Assembly (NCBI GenBank): GCA_003162255.1
Contig: PMMJ01000148.1
Span: 1,493-6,727, forward strand
Source of the DNA: Acidobacteriaceae bacterium
GTDB lineage: Bacteria; Acidobacteriota; Terriglobia; Terriglobales; Acidobacteriaceae
Length of the DNA stretch: 5,235 nt
Reading direction: 5' to 3'
Every line of letters starts with the position of its first letter. The first letter of the stretch is position 1. Positions 1-5,217 of this stretch are shown piece by piece. The position numbers were made by a program, and so were the translations under genes. The notes beneath the pieces are model-generated. The model saw only the letters and a program-made list of their open reading frames with translations, ran no database searches and was not told the origin of the DNA.

Positions 1-541
1 CTGGCACGATCGCTTCCGTCATGTAGTTCTCTATACCGCCATCGAGAAAAACGTGCCAGTAGTATCGACCATAGCCCTCACCGCCTTGTCTAAAGGACGG
101 CTGCGATTTGCCGGCCATCGCGACTCCCGCGAGCGCTCCCACGAAAATGAAATCGGAGTAGTCGAACGTATCCTGGGTCGCGAGCCAGAAATTATCCTTG
201 AAACTCTGCGGAGGCAAATGCGCGTTGGCGCTGACCGCACGGTAATTTGGGATGATCCCCAGAATTCTCTTGGGTTGTTTGCCATACTGCTCACTAGGGT
301 TGTTTGGTTCCGCGGAGTTGACGTTGGGTGTCGGCGCGTCTGGCAGAGGGGGCTTTCCATCGGTTGTTGTGCTCCCTTGCTGAGGGTCCTGGGTGGGCAG
401 CGAAACGTCGTCCAGCCCCGACCGCACCGTTGCTCGCTGGGATGGTTCTGGCGCGCTCGTAGGTCCCTGGGCTTGAAGAGACGCACTTCCCAACGTCGCC
501 GCGAGCGCTACTACCATGCAAAACGATCGAATCGTCTTCAA
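1..541 (-). CDS. Exported protein of unknown function, acidobacterial family, copy A (3' end outside the window)
   Basis: Function unknown. The first 180 residues are present and the reading frame runs off the left edge. I start it at TTG 541: a purine-rich GGGGGAAG stretch (551-544) lies just upstream, and this start gives a well-formed secretion signal (basic MKTIR, hydrophobic core to about residue 22, SLQAQ cleavage region near 21-25). An in-frame ATG at 517 would remove the basic N-terminus, and GTG 553 is a weaker option. Residues 26-88 form a Pro/Gln/Ser/Thr-rich linker. The conserved domain starts at about residue 92 with RILGIIPNY and continues with FDYSDF (126-131), VGALAGV, a GGEGYG motif near 153-158 and ENYMTEAIVP at the edge. 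Residues 111-180 align without gaps to residues 92-161 of the neighbouring gene (about 24 identities by eye), so the two are paralogues. The envelope location is inferred from the signal. No catalytic motif is recognisable. Confidence 0.8.
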   Translation of the reverse strand, partial: MKTIRSFCMVVALAATLGSASLQAQGPTSAPEPSQRATVRSGLDDVSLPTQDPQQGSTTTDGKPPLPDAPTPNVNSAEPNNPSEQYGKQPKRILGIIPNYRAVSANAHLPPQSFKDNFWLATQDTFDYSDFIFVGALAGVAMAGKSQPSFRQGGEGYGRYYWHVFLDGGIENYMTEAIVP

Positions 542-695
542 ATCTTCCCCCACATCCGTATTTTTCTCTTTCGGACCCTATCTGCTCTGCTTTTCAGGCA
601 ATTCCCGCTGAACCTTCAAGGTTGGATTGTTTGAGTCGGCGTTTGGATGCACGCCAGCGGGAGGAAACTGGTAAGGAAATCCGGATTGGAAAAGA
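542..695. other. Intergenic spacer between the two exported paralogues, with short palindromes
   Basis: This 154-base gap separates the stop of copy B from the TTG start of copy A. It holds AACCTTCAAGGTT (611-623), a perfect 6-base inverted repeat around one central base that could be an operator-like site. ATCAATTGAT (695-704) is a 10-base palindrome spanning the copy B stop codon. Neither is followed by a T-run on the transcribed strand, so I do not call a terminator. No convincing -35/-10 pair for copy A stands out: a TTGAAG at 619-614 has only a poor -10 (TGAAAA, 596-591) 17 bases later. Confidence 0.4.
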
Positions 696-1511
696 TCAAT
701 TGATTGCTTTCTGCACGTGGCGGGCGTGTCTCCTCTGCAAATAGCTGTGAACATCCGGCCAAAACTCCTTCAGCTCATTTCCGAAGGCGTCGAGGCCCAT
801 CTGCGTTCCCCAGTTGTTGAAATTCGCCGAAGCGTTCCGATCGTCGGCGGGATAGTAGACGTTGGAAATGGCGATCGCCGTTGCATTGCCGGCAAACTCG
901 GGAATGTTGAACATACGGCCGCCGGAGTCTTTTCGGGCGATGAAAACACGGCTGACGGCATAGCCAAAGCGGCGCGCAAAGCGGCCCCTGCCCAATCGAA
1001 AATAGCGAGGATCCATCTTTAGAATGGTGGGAAAAACGCCGCCCACCATGACATTGCCATCCACCTGATCGGCGAAAGCCGCTCCATACCGCTTCGCATA
1101 CCCCTTCATTCCCTGTCCGAACTCCTCATCGGAATTCTCCGCCTGACGGATGCCCGCCACAATGCCGATGATCGTGAATTCATAGGGATCGAAAGAGCCC
1201 TTTGCTGCCATGGCGAATTTCTCTTTCCAGGAGACCGGCGCCACTTGCGACTGACCATCTACCGTCAAGTAGTTCGGCATCACGTAGAACATCCGGTCGT
1301 TCTTCTTCTTCTCCGTATCCACATGGACTGGGCTGTTTGGATCCTGAGAATTACTCTGGGCGGATGGTTGATCTCCGGATTTGTCCTGCTTCACACGAGC
1401 TGTAGGGCCCGGTGTTTGAGTCTGTGGGGCGCTTTGACCTGCGCAAAAAGTTGCCAAGGACAATATCGATACGATCAGCAGGCCTGCCAGTGCGGAATAG
1501 CTTAGTTTCAA
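696..1511 (-). CDS. Exported protein of unknown function, acidobacterial family, copy B (complete)
   Basis: Function unknown; 271 residues from TTG 1511. The open frame extends back to TTG 1607 with no ATG. I chose 1511 because it yields a classic signal peptide (MKLSYS followed by a hydrophobic stretch to about residue 22, cleavage near CAGQS 23-27), mirrors the TTG-AAR start of copy A, and has GGAG 11 bases upstream. Starting at 1607 would place 32 uncharacteristic residues before the signal. Residues 27-70 are a Gln/Ser/Pro linker. The conserved domain (about 74-256) contains VMPNY (77-81), SFDPYEF (106-112), GQGMKGY (132-138), MDPRYFRLG (166-174), GYAVSRVFIARKDSGG (183-198), FNIPEFAGNA (201-210), SNVYYP (216-221) and a final WGTQMGLDAFGNELKEFWPD (234-253). 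These blocks match my recollection of a recurrent acidobacterial family. I see no transmembrane segment beyond the signal and no enzyme motif. Copy A follows 154 bases downstream on the same strand. Confidence 0.82.
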   Translation of the reverse strand: MKLSYSALAGLLIVSILSLATFCAGQSAPQTQTPGPTARVKQDKSGDQPSAQSNSQDPNSPVHVDTEKKKNDRMFYVMPNYLTVDGQSQVAPVSWKEKFAMAAKGSFDPYEFTIIGIVAGIRQAENSDEEFGQGMKGYAKRYGAAFADQVDGNVMVGGVFPTILKMDPRYFRLGRGRFARRFGYAVSRVFIARKDSGGRMFNIPEFAGNATAIAISNVYYPADDRNASANFNNWGTQMGLDAFGNELKEFWPDVHSYLQRRHARHVQKAIN

Positions 1512-1558
1512 GTTGATGATGGCTCCAAGTTTAATTGACTCAGACGCGCCGGGGCGAT

Positions 1559-1601
1559 GTTGGCGATCCACTGTTGGCAATCCACTCTCGGCAAACAGAC
1601 T
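1559..1601. repeat. Imperfect 14-base tandem repeat upstream of exported protein copy B
   Basis: GTTGGCGATCCACT (1559-1572) is followed directly by GTTGGCAATCCACT (1573-1586), with 13 of 14 bases identical. A degenerate third unit, CTCGGCAAACAGACT, occupies 1587-1601. The array sits between the tsaE stop and the chosen start of copy B. A tandem duplication here suits an untranslated leader better than a coding N-terminus, which mildly supports TTG 1511 over TTG 1607. Confidence 0.6.
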
Positions 1602-1641
1602 CCGCAATTCTGTAGTGGCCCGCCTCGGTAAATCCTGAGAT

Positions 1642-2070
1642 TCAACGGTTGGTCACTTGGATTCTGCGCTCAGTTTCCCCCACTCGCTCCAGGGTGATTT
1701 CTACGTTCTGATCGCTTCGCAAGCGAGGGAACTTCTCTCCCCACTCTATCAGTAAGATGCAGTTGGGGGCGAGCAGGTCGTCCAAGCCGAGAGTTTCCAG
1801 TTCGCGCTCGGTATCGATGCGGTAAAGGTCAATGTGATACAGGGTAGTGCGGGGTCCGCGGTATTCATGGATCAGCGTGAAGGTCGGGCTGGTCACGTCC
1901 TCGGCGCGAGCGGCTTCGAAACCTTCCGCGATCCCTTTCACGAGGGTTGTCTTTCCCGCCCCGAGGTCGCCGCGCAGCAACACAATAAGAGGAGGCGTCA
2001 GATCGGCGGCAAGGCTCCGCCCGAAAGCGACCGTCTCCTCGGCGGAGTGAGTAATGGTCTGGCTCGTCAT
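1642..2070 (-). CDS. tsaE: tRNA threonylcarbamoyladenosine biosynthesis ATPase TsaE
   Basis: TsaE (YjeE family) is the cytoplasmic P-loop ATPase that works with TsaD and TsaB to transfer the threonylcarbamoyl group from TsaC-made threonylcarbamoyl-AMP to A37 of ANN-decoding tRNAs (t6A). The protein has 142 residues, close to the family norm of about 150. It shows Walker A GDLGAGKTT (34-42), the switch-like motif TSPTFTL (60-66), the Walker B-like HIDLYR (79-84) and the conserved LLIEWGEKF segment (106-114, with E109, W110 and E112). ATG 2070 fits the usual family N-terminus, including the T/S-x-S-A-E-E-T region before the first strand. No strong Shine-Dalgarno precedes it, only CCGGGG. A promoter-like TATACT ends about 13 bases upstream, so the leader may be very short. 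The usual partners (tsaB, tsaD, nnrD) are not in the window, and the flanking genes are functionally unrelated. All key motifs are intact. Confidence 0.96.
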   Translation of the reverse strand: MTSQTITHSAEETVAFGRSLAADLTPPLIVLLRGDLGAGKTTLVKGIAEGFEAARAEDVTSPTFTLIHEYRGPRTTLYHIDLYRIDTERELETLGLDDLLAPNCILLIEWGEKFPRLRSDQNVEITLERVGETERRIQVTNR

Positions 2071-2083
2071 CCCCGGAAGACTC

Positions 2084-2112
2084 AGTATAGCGAAGCAGCC
2101 GGGAAAGCAAGT
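2084..2112 (-). promoter_or_regulatory. Possible sigma-70-type promoter for tsaE
   Basis: On the minus strand, TATACT (2089-2084) matches five of six bases of a -10 box. ACTTGC (2112-2107) lies 17 bases upstream as a weak -35 candidate. Transcription would begin only a few bases before the tsaE ATG at 2070, giving a nearly leaderless message, which fits the missing Shine-Dalgarno. The call rests mainly on the -10 and the position, and could be chance. Confidence 0.35.
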
Positions 2113-2115
2113 GCG

Positions 2116-2195
2116 AGGTCTCAGGTGTCAGGTCTTAGAAACCCGCGGTTGGTTCTGTTTTTCCTGAGACCTGAGACCTTGGACCTGAGACCTGA
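2116..2195. repeat. Heptamer repeats (CCTGAGA) in opposite orientations forming a long inverted repeat
   Basis: The right half (2163-2195) is a direct array of CCTGAGA, CCTGAGA, CCTTGGA, CCTGAGA and a partial CCTGA. The left half (from 2117) carries the same heptamer reversed: GGTCTCA, GGTGTCA, GGTCTTA. As a result 2116-2132 and 2163-2179 are 17-base inverted arms with a single mismatch, around a 30-base centre. The element fills most of the 126-base gap between the pilZ-domain gene stop (2197) and the tsaE start (2070). As RNA it could fold into a long hairpin, but no U-tract follows the second arm in the direction of pilZ transcription, so it is not a standard intrinsic terminator. It may be a dispersed intergenic repeat. 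Confidence 0.75.
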
Positions 2196-2196
2196 T

Positions 2197-2592
2197 TCAG
2201 AATCCCGGCGGCGCCTTAAGCTGATCCGAGACTGGGTCCAGGAAACTGCGGTCCAGAGCGGAATCCAGCGCCATTCGCAGTTTGCGGTGGTCTTCGTCGC
2301 ACAGGGCGATGAACCGGAAAGGCTGCAGGCACGCGCTCTGAAACTTGCGCGTCGGGTGCAGCATTTCGGCCATCCCGCAGATAGGACCGGAGCGCGTGTG
2401 AAAAGCGATTTCGACAAAGTCTCCGGTCGAAAGCTCATGCTGCAACTGCAGCAATCCTCCGGTGATGGAAATGGATTGAAGTTTTGCGCGCGCCCGCTGG
2501 CCGCCTTCGGCCATCACTGCGGCCGAGACCGTTCCGTTGAGTCTTACTCGGGGTGAACGCCGATTGACATTGGATAGGGGGAAGTGGGTCAT
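2197..2592 (-). CDS. Small stand-alone PilZ-domain protein (probable c-di-GMP-binding type)
   Basis: PilZ domains bind cyclic di-GMP and control motility, polysaccharide synthesis or secretion through protein contacts. This 131-residue protein is essentially one PilZ domain. The N-terminal RxxxR motif is RRSPR (R11, R15), followed by a beta-rich segment. The second motif is S-I-S-I-T-G-G (40-46), where the canonical form is [D/N]-x-S-x-x-G, so S42 and G45 are kept but the first position is Ser. The end, FRFIALCDEDHRKLRMALD (92-110), fits the last strand and C-terminal helix of the fold. There is no signal peptide or membrane segment, so it should be cytoplasmic. ATG 2592 puts RxxxR near residue 11, as is typical; no clear Shine-Dalgarno precedes it. 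It is transcribed divergently from the TPR lipoprotein gene. Binding of c-di-GMP is likely but not certain given the altered motif. Confidence 0.8.
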   Translation of the reverse strand: MTHFPLSNVNRRSPRVRLNGTVSAAVMAEGGQRARAKLQSISITGGLLQLQHELSTGDFVEIAFHTRSGPICGMAEMLHPTRKFQSACLQPFRFIALCDEDHRKLRMALDSALDRSFLDPVSDQLKAPPGF

Positions 2593-2808
2593 AGCCGATT
2601 GAACTATGCCATGCTAAAGCCCTTTGGGGCAGATTACGAAAGCGCCTGTACACGAGCGTATGCTTAACCCTTAGGTCGATGGGGCTCTGCCAGTTAGCCG
2701 CTTTTGCGATAATAACGGCAGTAACTTTTCTGGCTTGCGCCCAGGAGAGTACCTTTGTGCAGCAGAGTATTGATAAGAAAAAGCTTGCGGGATGCGAGGC
2801 GTTCCTCT
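2593..2808. other. Divergent intergenic region between the PilZ-domain and TPR lipoprotein genes
   Basis: This 216-base stretch must hold the start signals for both divergent genes. I see isolated pieces, such as TTGAAC (2599-2604) and TATGCT (2659-2664), but no -35/-10 pair with correct spacing on either strand. Its right part contains a short open frame (2679-2816) described separately. A strong purine-rich AGGAGAG (2743-2749) lies within that frame. Confidence 0.5.
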
Positions 2809-2816
2809 ATGCGTAA
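2679..2816 (+). CDS. Possible small exported peptide or leader ORF (45 aa) overlapping the TPR gene start
   Basis: ATG 2679 opens a 45-codon frame ending with TAA at 2814-2816, so it overlaps the ATG of the TPR lipoprotein gene (2809) by eight bases in a different frame. The peptide starts MGLCQLAAFAIITAV and continues through FLACAQES, giving a hydrophobic core (about residues 5-19) and an A-x-A-like signal peptidase site (ACA before Q22). The remaining 23 residues are polar and end in EAFLYA. Against it: the N-terminus lacks the usual basic residues, and only AGG (2673-2675), just three bases before the ATG, could serve as a ribosome site. An AGGAGAG at 2743-2749 could instead start a 19-codon version at GTG 2757. 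The overlap suggests possible translational coupling to the downstream gene. It could equally be chance reading of a leader. I know no homologue. Confidence 0.3.
   Translation: MGLCQLAAFAIITAVTFLACAQESTFVQQSIDKKKLAGCEAFLYA
2796..2799 (+). promoter_or_regulatory. Ribosome binding site deciding the TPR gene start
   Basis: GAGG lies nine bases before ATG 2809. This start gives a standard 26-residue lipoprotein signal peptide. The in-frame alternative, TTG 2755, follows a stronger AGGAGAG (2743-2749) by five bases, but it would add 18 highly basic residues and make an unusually long n-region. I favour ATG 2809; the upstream site is not excluded. Confidence 0.55.
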
Positions 2817-5103
2817 TGCTAAAAGGTCGGGATTTCAGTATGCAGTAGCGGCGGTTTGCGTGCTGGCAGCGTTGCTGACGGGCTGCTCGCGGGACCCAAA
2901 CGTCCGCAAACAGAAGTACCTGGAGAGCGGACAGCGCTACTTCGACAAGGGCCAGTACCGGGAGGCTGCGATTCAGTTCGAGAACGCAATTCAGGTTGAT
3001 TCGCGTTTCGCCGACGCCCACTACAAGCTGGCGCAGACCGCGATGAAGCTGCAGCAGTGGCCGAGCGCCTACCAGGAATTGTCGACCACCATCCAGCTCC
3101 AGCCCGACCAGTATGCCGCGCACCTTGACATAGCCAACCTGCTGATCCTCGGCCGTCAGTTCAACGACGCCAAGGAGCATCTGGATCTGCTCGTGCAAAA
3201 GCAGCCCAACAATCCCGACGTCTATATCGCACGGTCTAATTACTACTCCGGCACCAACAACACCACCGCCGCTCTGGCAGACATGCAGAAGGCTCTGCAA
3301 CTGGATCCCAACCGCTCCGACGCTTATCTGAATTTGGCTATGCTGCAGATGGGCGGCCAACAGTGGGATGGGGCGGAGGCGAGTTTCAAGAAAGCGGTCG
3401 ACCTGAGTCCCAAGTCCACCAACGCGCTGCTCTCGCTGGGGAATTTCTACCAGACGCGCGGGCGATTTCCCGAGGCCGAGCAGTGGTTCCGGCGAGCCAT
3501 TGCGACGGCAGCGGACGATCCGAGCCCCAGGCTCTCTCTTGCCGGCCTGTACCTGGCCGAGAACAAGTCCGGCCAAGCCGAGGAGTTCCTGCGTCAGTCG
3601 AAGAAGGATTTCCCCAATAATTCCGTGGGCTATCGCATGCTCGGCGATTTCTATTTTGCCAACAACCAGCTCGACAAAGCCACGGACGAGTATGCCGTGC
3701 TGTATCGCGACCATGCCAAGGACATGGTGGTCAAGAAGAATTACATTCAGCTGCTGATCCTGAAAGACCGGCTCGACGACGCCCGCAAGTTGAATAGCGA
3801 AGTGATGAAGGCAAAGCCGGACGACCAGGACGCCCAGATTTACAAGGGCGAGATCGAGATTCGCGGCGGCAAGGCGAGCGACGCGATCAATACGCTGCAA
3901 GCCGTGTTAAAGAACGATCCCGATAACGCAATCGCGCATTACCAGCAGGGCCTGGCGTTCGACCAACTGGGCAACACCAGCCGGGCAGAAGCGGAGTGGC
4001 GCGACGCGGTTCGGCTCCGTCCTGAAATCGTGGAAGCGCACCGGGCGCTGGCTGGCGTGGCCATCCACCGGAGCGATGCGTCGGGACTGGCCCAGGAAGC
4101 GGACCAGATCATCGCCTTGCAGCCAGCCGCTCCGGACGGATACCTGCTGCGGGCGGTCGCTGAAATCGATCGCAAGCAGTACGCCACGGCGGATGAATAT
4201 ATTCATCGGTCCCTGGAAAAGGAACCCAACGATCCCGCCGCCTATGTGCAACTGGGCAACCTGCGGATGGCGCAGAGCCAGTATGCCGAAGCGCAGAAAG
4301 CTTACCAGCAGGCGCTGGATCAGGATCCGAATTCGACCGATGCGCTGGGCGGCGTGCTCAACGTCGACCTGGTGCAGAAGCAGCCGGACACGGCCATCGC
4401 GGCGGCGAAGACGCAGTTGGCCAGGTATCCCAGCAACGCCGGGTTTCACATCATGCTGGGCCAACTTCTGATGGAGCAGAAAAAAGACCTGACCGGGGCG
4501 GAACAGGAGTTCAAACAAGCTTCCGATTTGGATAAGAAGAACAGCGAAGCGCTGGTGAAGCTCGGCTCGGTGCAGAGCGAGCGCGGTAACACCGATCAGG
4601 CGCTGCAAACTTATCTCGACGGATCGAAAGCCAATCCCAAGGAGATCGCTTTCAACCTGCTGGCGGGCGGCATCTACGAAAACAAGCAGGATTGGGACCA
4701 CGCCAGGCAGCAGTATCAGAAAGTGCTTGCGATTCAGCCGGACAATCCGCTGGCTTCGAACAATTTGGCATACGTGATGCTGGAGCAGGGCGGCAATCTG
4801 GACGTGGCTTTCGAGATGGCGCGGACTGCCCGGCGTCAGCTTCCCGATAATCCGAACTCCGCCGATACGCTGGGCTGGGCTTTCTACCACAAGGGCGTCT
4901 ACACGTCCGCCATTACGCTGTTCAAAGAAGCCGTGAAAAAAGATCCGGACAACGCGGTCTTCAACTTCCACCTGGGACTGGCTTACGCCAAGAGTGGCCA
5001 AGCCGCGCTGGCCCGGCAACAACTGGATCGCGTGGTGAAGCTCAAGCCGAATTTCCCGAAGGTGGAGGAGTTGCGGCGGGCGGTGGCGGAAGCGAAGGGG
5101 TAG
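2809..5103 (+). CDS. TPR-repeat lipoprotein (PEP-CTERM/PrsT-like, acidobacterial type)
   Basis: A probable membrane-anchored scaffold of 764 residues. The N-terminus has a basic MRNAKR, a hydrophobic stretch (about 11-23) and the lipobox LTGC, with the lipidated cysteine at 26; Ser at +2 does not suggest retention at the inner membrane. From about residue 35 to 749 the protein is almost unbroken TPR, roughly 21 units of 34 residues, with recurring A-x-x-x-Y/F helices and D/P-containing turns (for example LQLDPNRSDAYLNLA near 163-177 and LAIQPDNPLASNNLAYVML near 640-658). Two units, near 544-578 and 647-681, carry one extra residue. TPR solenoids mediate protein-protein contacts. The architecture resembles the PEP-CTERM system TPR lipoprotein (PrsT) type found with exosortase and exopolysaccharide genes, but no exosortase is in view, so that role is inference. 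It is transcribed away from the PilZ gene. No T-rich terminator is visible after the stop. Confidence 0.9.
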   Translation: MRNAKRSGFQYAVAAVCVLAALLTGCSRDPNVRKQKYLESGQRYFDKGQYREAAIQFENAIQVDSRFADAHYKLAQTAMKLQQWPSAYQELSTTIQLQPDQYAAHLDIANLLILGRQFNDAKEHLDLLVQKQPNNPDVYIARSNYYSGTNNTTAALADMQKALQLDPNRSDAYLNLAMLQMGGQQWDGAEASFKKAVDLSPKSTNALLSLGNFYQTRGRFPEAEQWFRRAIATAADDPSPRLSLAGLYLAENKSGQAEEFLRQSKKDFPNNSVGYRMLGDFYFANNQLDKATDEYAVLYRDHAKDMVVKKNYIQLLILKDRLDDARKLNSEVMKAKPDDQDAQIYKGEIEIRGGKASDAINTLQAVLKNDPDNAIAHYQQGLAFDQLGNTSRAEAEWRDAVRLRPEIVEAHRALAGVAIHRSDASGLAQEADQIIALQPAAPDGYLLRAVAEIDRKQYATADEYIHRSLEKEPNDPAAYVQLGNLRMAQSQYAEAQKAYQQALDQDPNSTDALGGVLNVDLVQKQPDTAIAAAKTQLARYPSNAGFHIMLGQLLMEQKKDLTGAEQEFKQASDLDKKNSEALVKLGSVQSERGNTDQALQTYLDGSKANPKEIAFNLLAGGIYENKQDWDHARQQYQKVLAIQPDNPLASNNLAYVMLEQGGNLDVAFEMARTARRQLPDNPNSADTLGWAFYHKGVYTSAITLFKEAVKKDPDNAVFNFHLGLAYAKSGQAALARQQLDRVVKLKPNFPKVEELRRAVAEAKG

Positions 5104-5136
5104 GATCAGGGCCTAACTGACGTCCGCGACAACGCA

Positions 5137-5152
5137 ATCGGAGGTCTCCGAT
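5137..5152. repeat. Short inverted repeat overlapping a Shine-Dalgarno-like sequence
   Basis: ATCGGAG and CTCCGAT are exact inverted arms separated by GT; as RNA a 6-base-pair stem with a GGTC loop is realistic. The left arm contains most of GGAGG (5140-5144) and the right arm ends in the AT of ATG 5151, so folding would hide the start of the 13-codon frame. No T-tract follows, so it is not an obvious terminator. Confidence 0.5.
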
Positions 5153-5192
5153 GGATGTCGAGCAGTCGGTACTGGTGGCAAAATTCCGGTAG
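5151..5192 (+). CDS. Very short ORF (13 aa) with a good ribosome site, doubtful
   Basis: ATG 5151 is preceded at six bases by GGAGG and encodes MDVEQSVLVAKFR before TAG. At 13 residues it may be a leader peptide for something beyond the right edge, a fragment, or chance. I recognise nothing in it. It starts 47 bases after the TPR gene stop codon, within or beside the inverted repeat at 5137-5152. Confidence 0.15.
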   Translation: MDVEQSVLVAKFR

Positions 5193-5217
5193 TGGCTCAG
5201 TTTTGCGAGACCGTTAA

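Noticed and set aside
31..486. A 151-residue minus-strand open frame
   Set aside because: It is out of frame with the true copy A product, which shows clear homology to copy B; this translation is Arg/Ser/Thr-rich with no domain.
53..634. A 193-residue plus-strand open frame near the left edge
   Set aside because: The opposite strand encodes a signal peptide and a domain paralogous to the neighbouring gene, so this frame is a shadow.
2116..2195. CRISPR array or intrinsic terminator
   Set aside because: Units are 7 bases with no spacers, so it is not CRISPR. No U-tract follows the inverted repeat in the direction of pilZ transcription, so it is not a standard terminator.
1834..2556. A 240-residue plus-strand open frame crossing tsaE, the repeat and the PilZ-domain gene
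   Set aside because: It is antisense to two well-supported genes and passes through the heptamer repeat; no protein features.
2755..2808. TTG 2755 as start of the TPR lipoprotein, 18 residues longer
   Set aside because: It has a strong ribosome site but would give an unusually long basic region before the lipoprotein signal core. ATG 2809 has its own GAGG and gives a standard 26-residue signal. Not fully excluded.
2671..3900. A 409-residue open frame on the minus strand opposite the TPR gene
   Set aside because: It lies antisense to a strongly supported TPR lipoprotein. Its Leu/Val/Gly/Arg/Gln-rich composition is what the complement of TPR codons gives, and no domain is recognisable.
3907..5022. 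A 371-residue minus-strand open frame opposite the second half of the TPR gene
   Set aside because: Same reason: an antisense shadow in GC-rich coding DNA with no recognisable motif.
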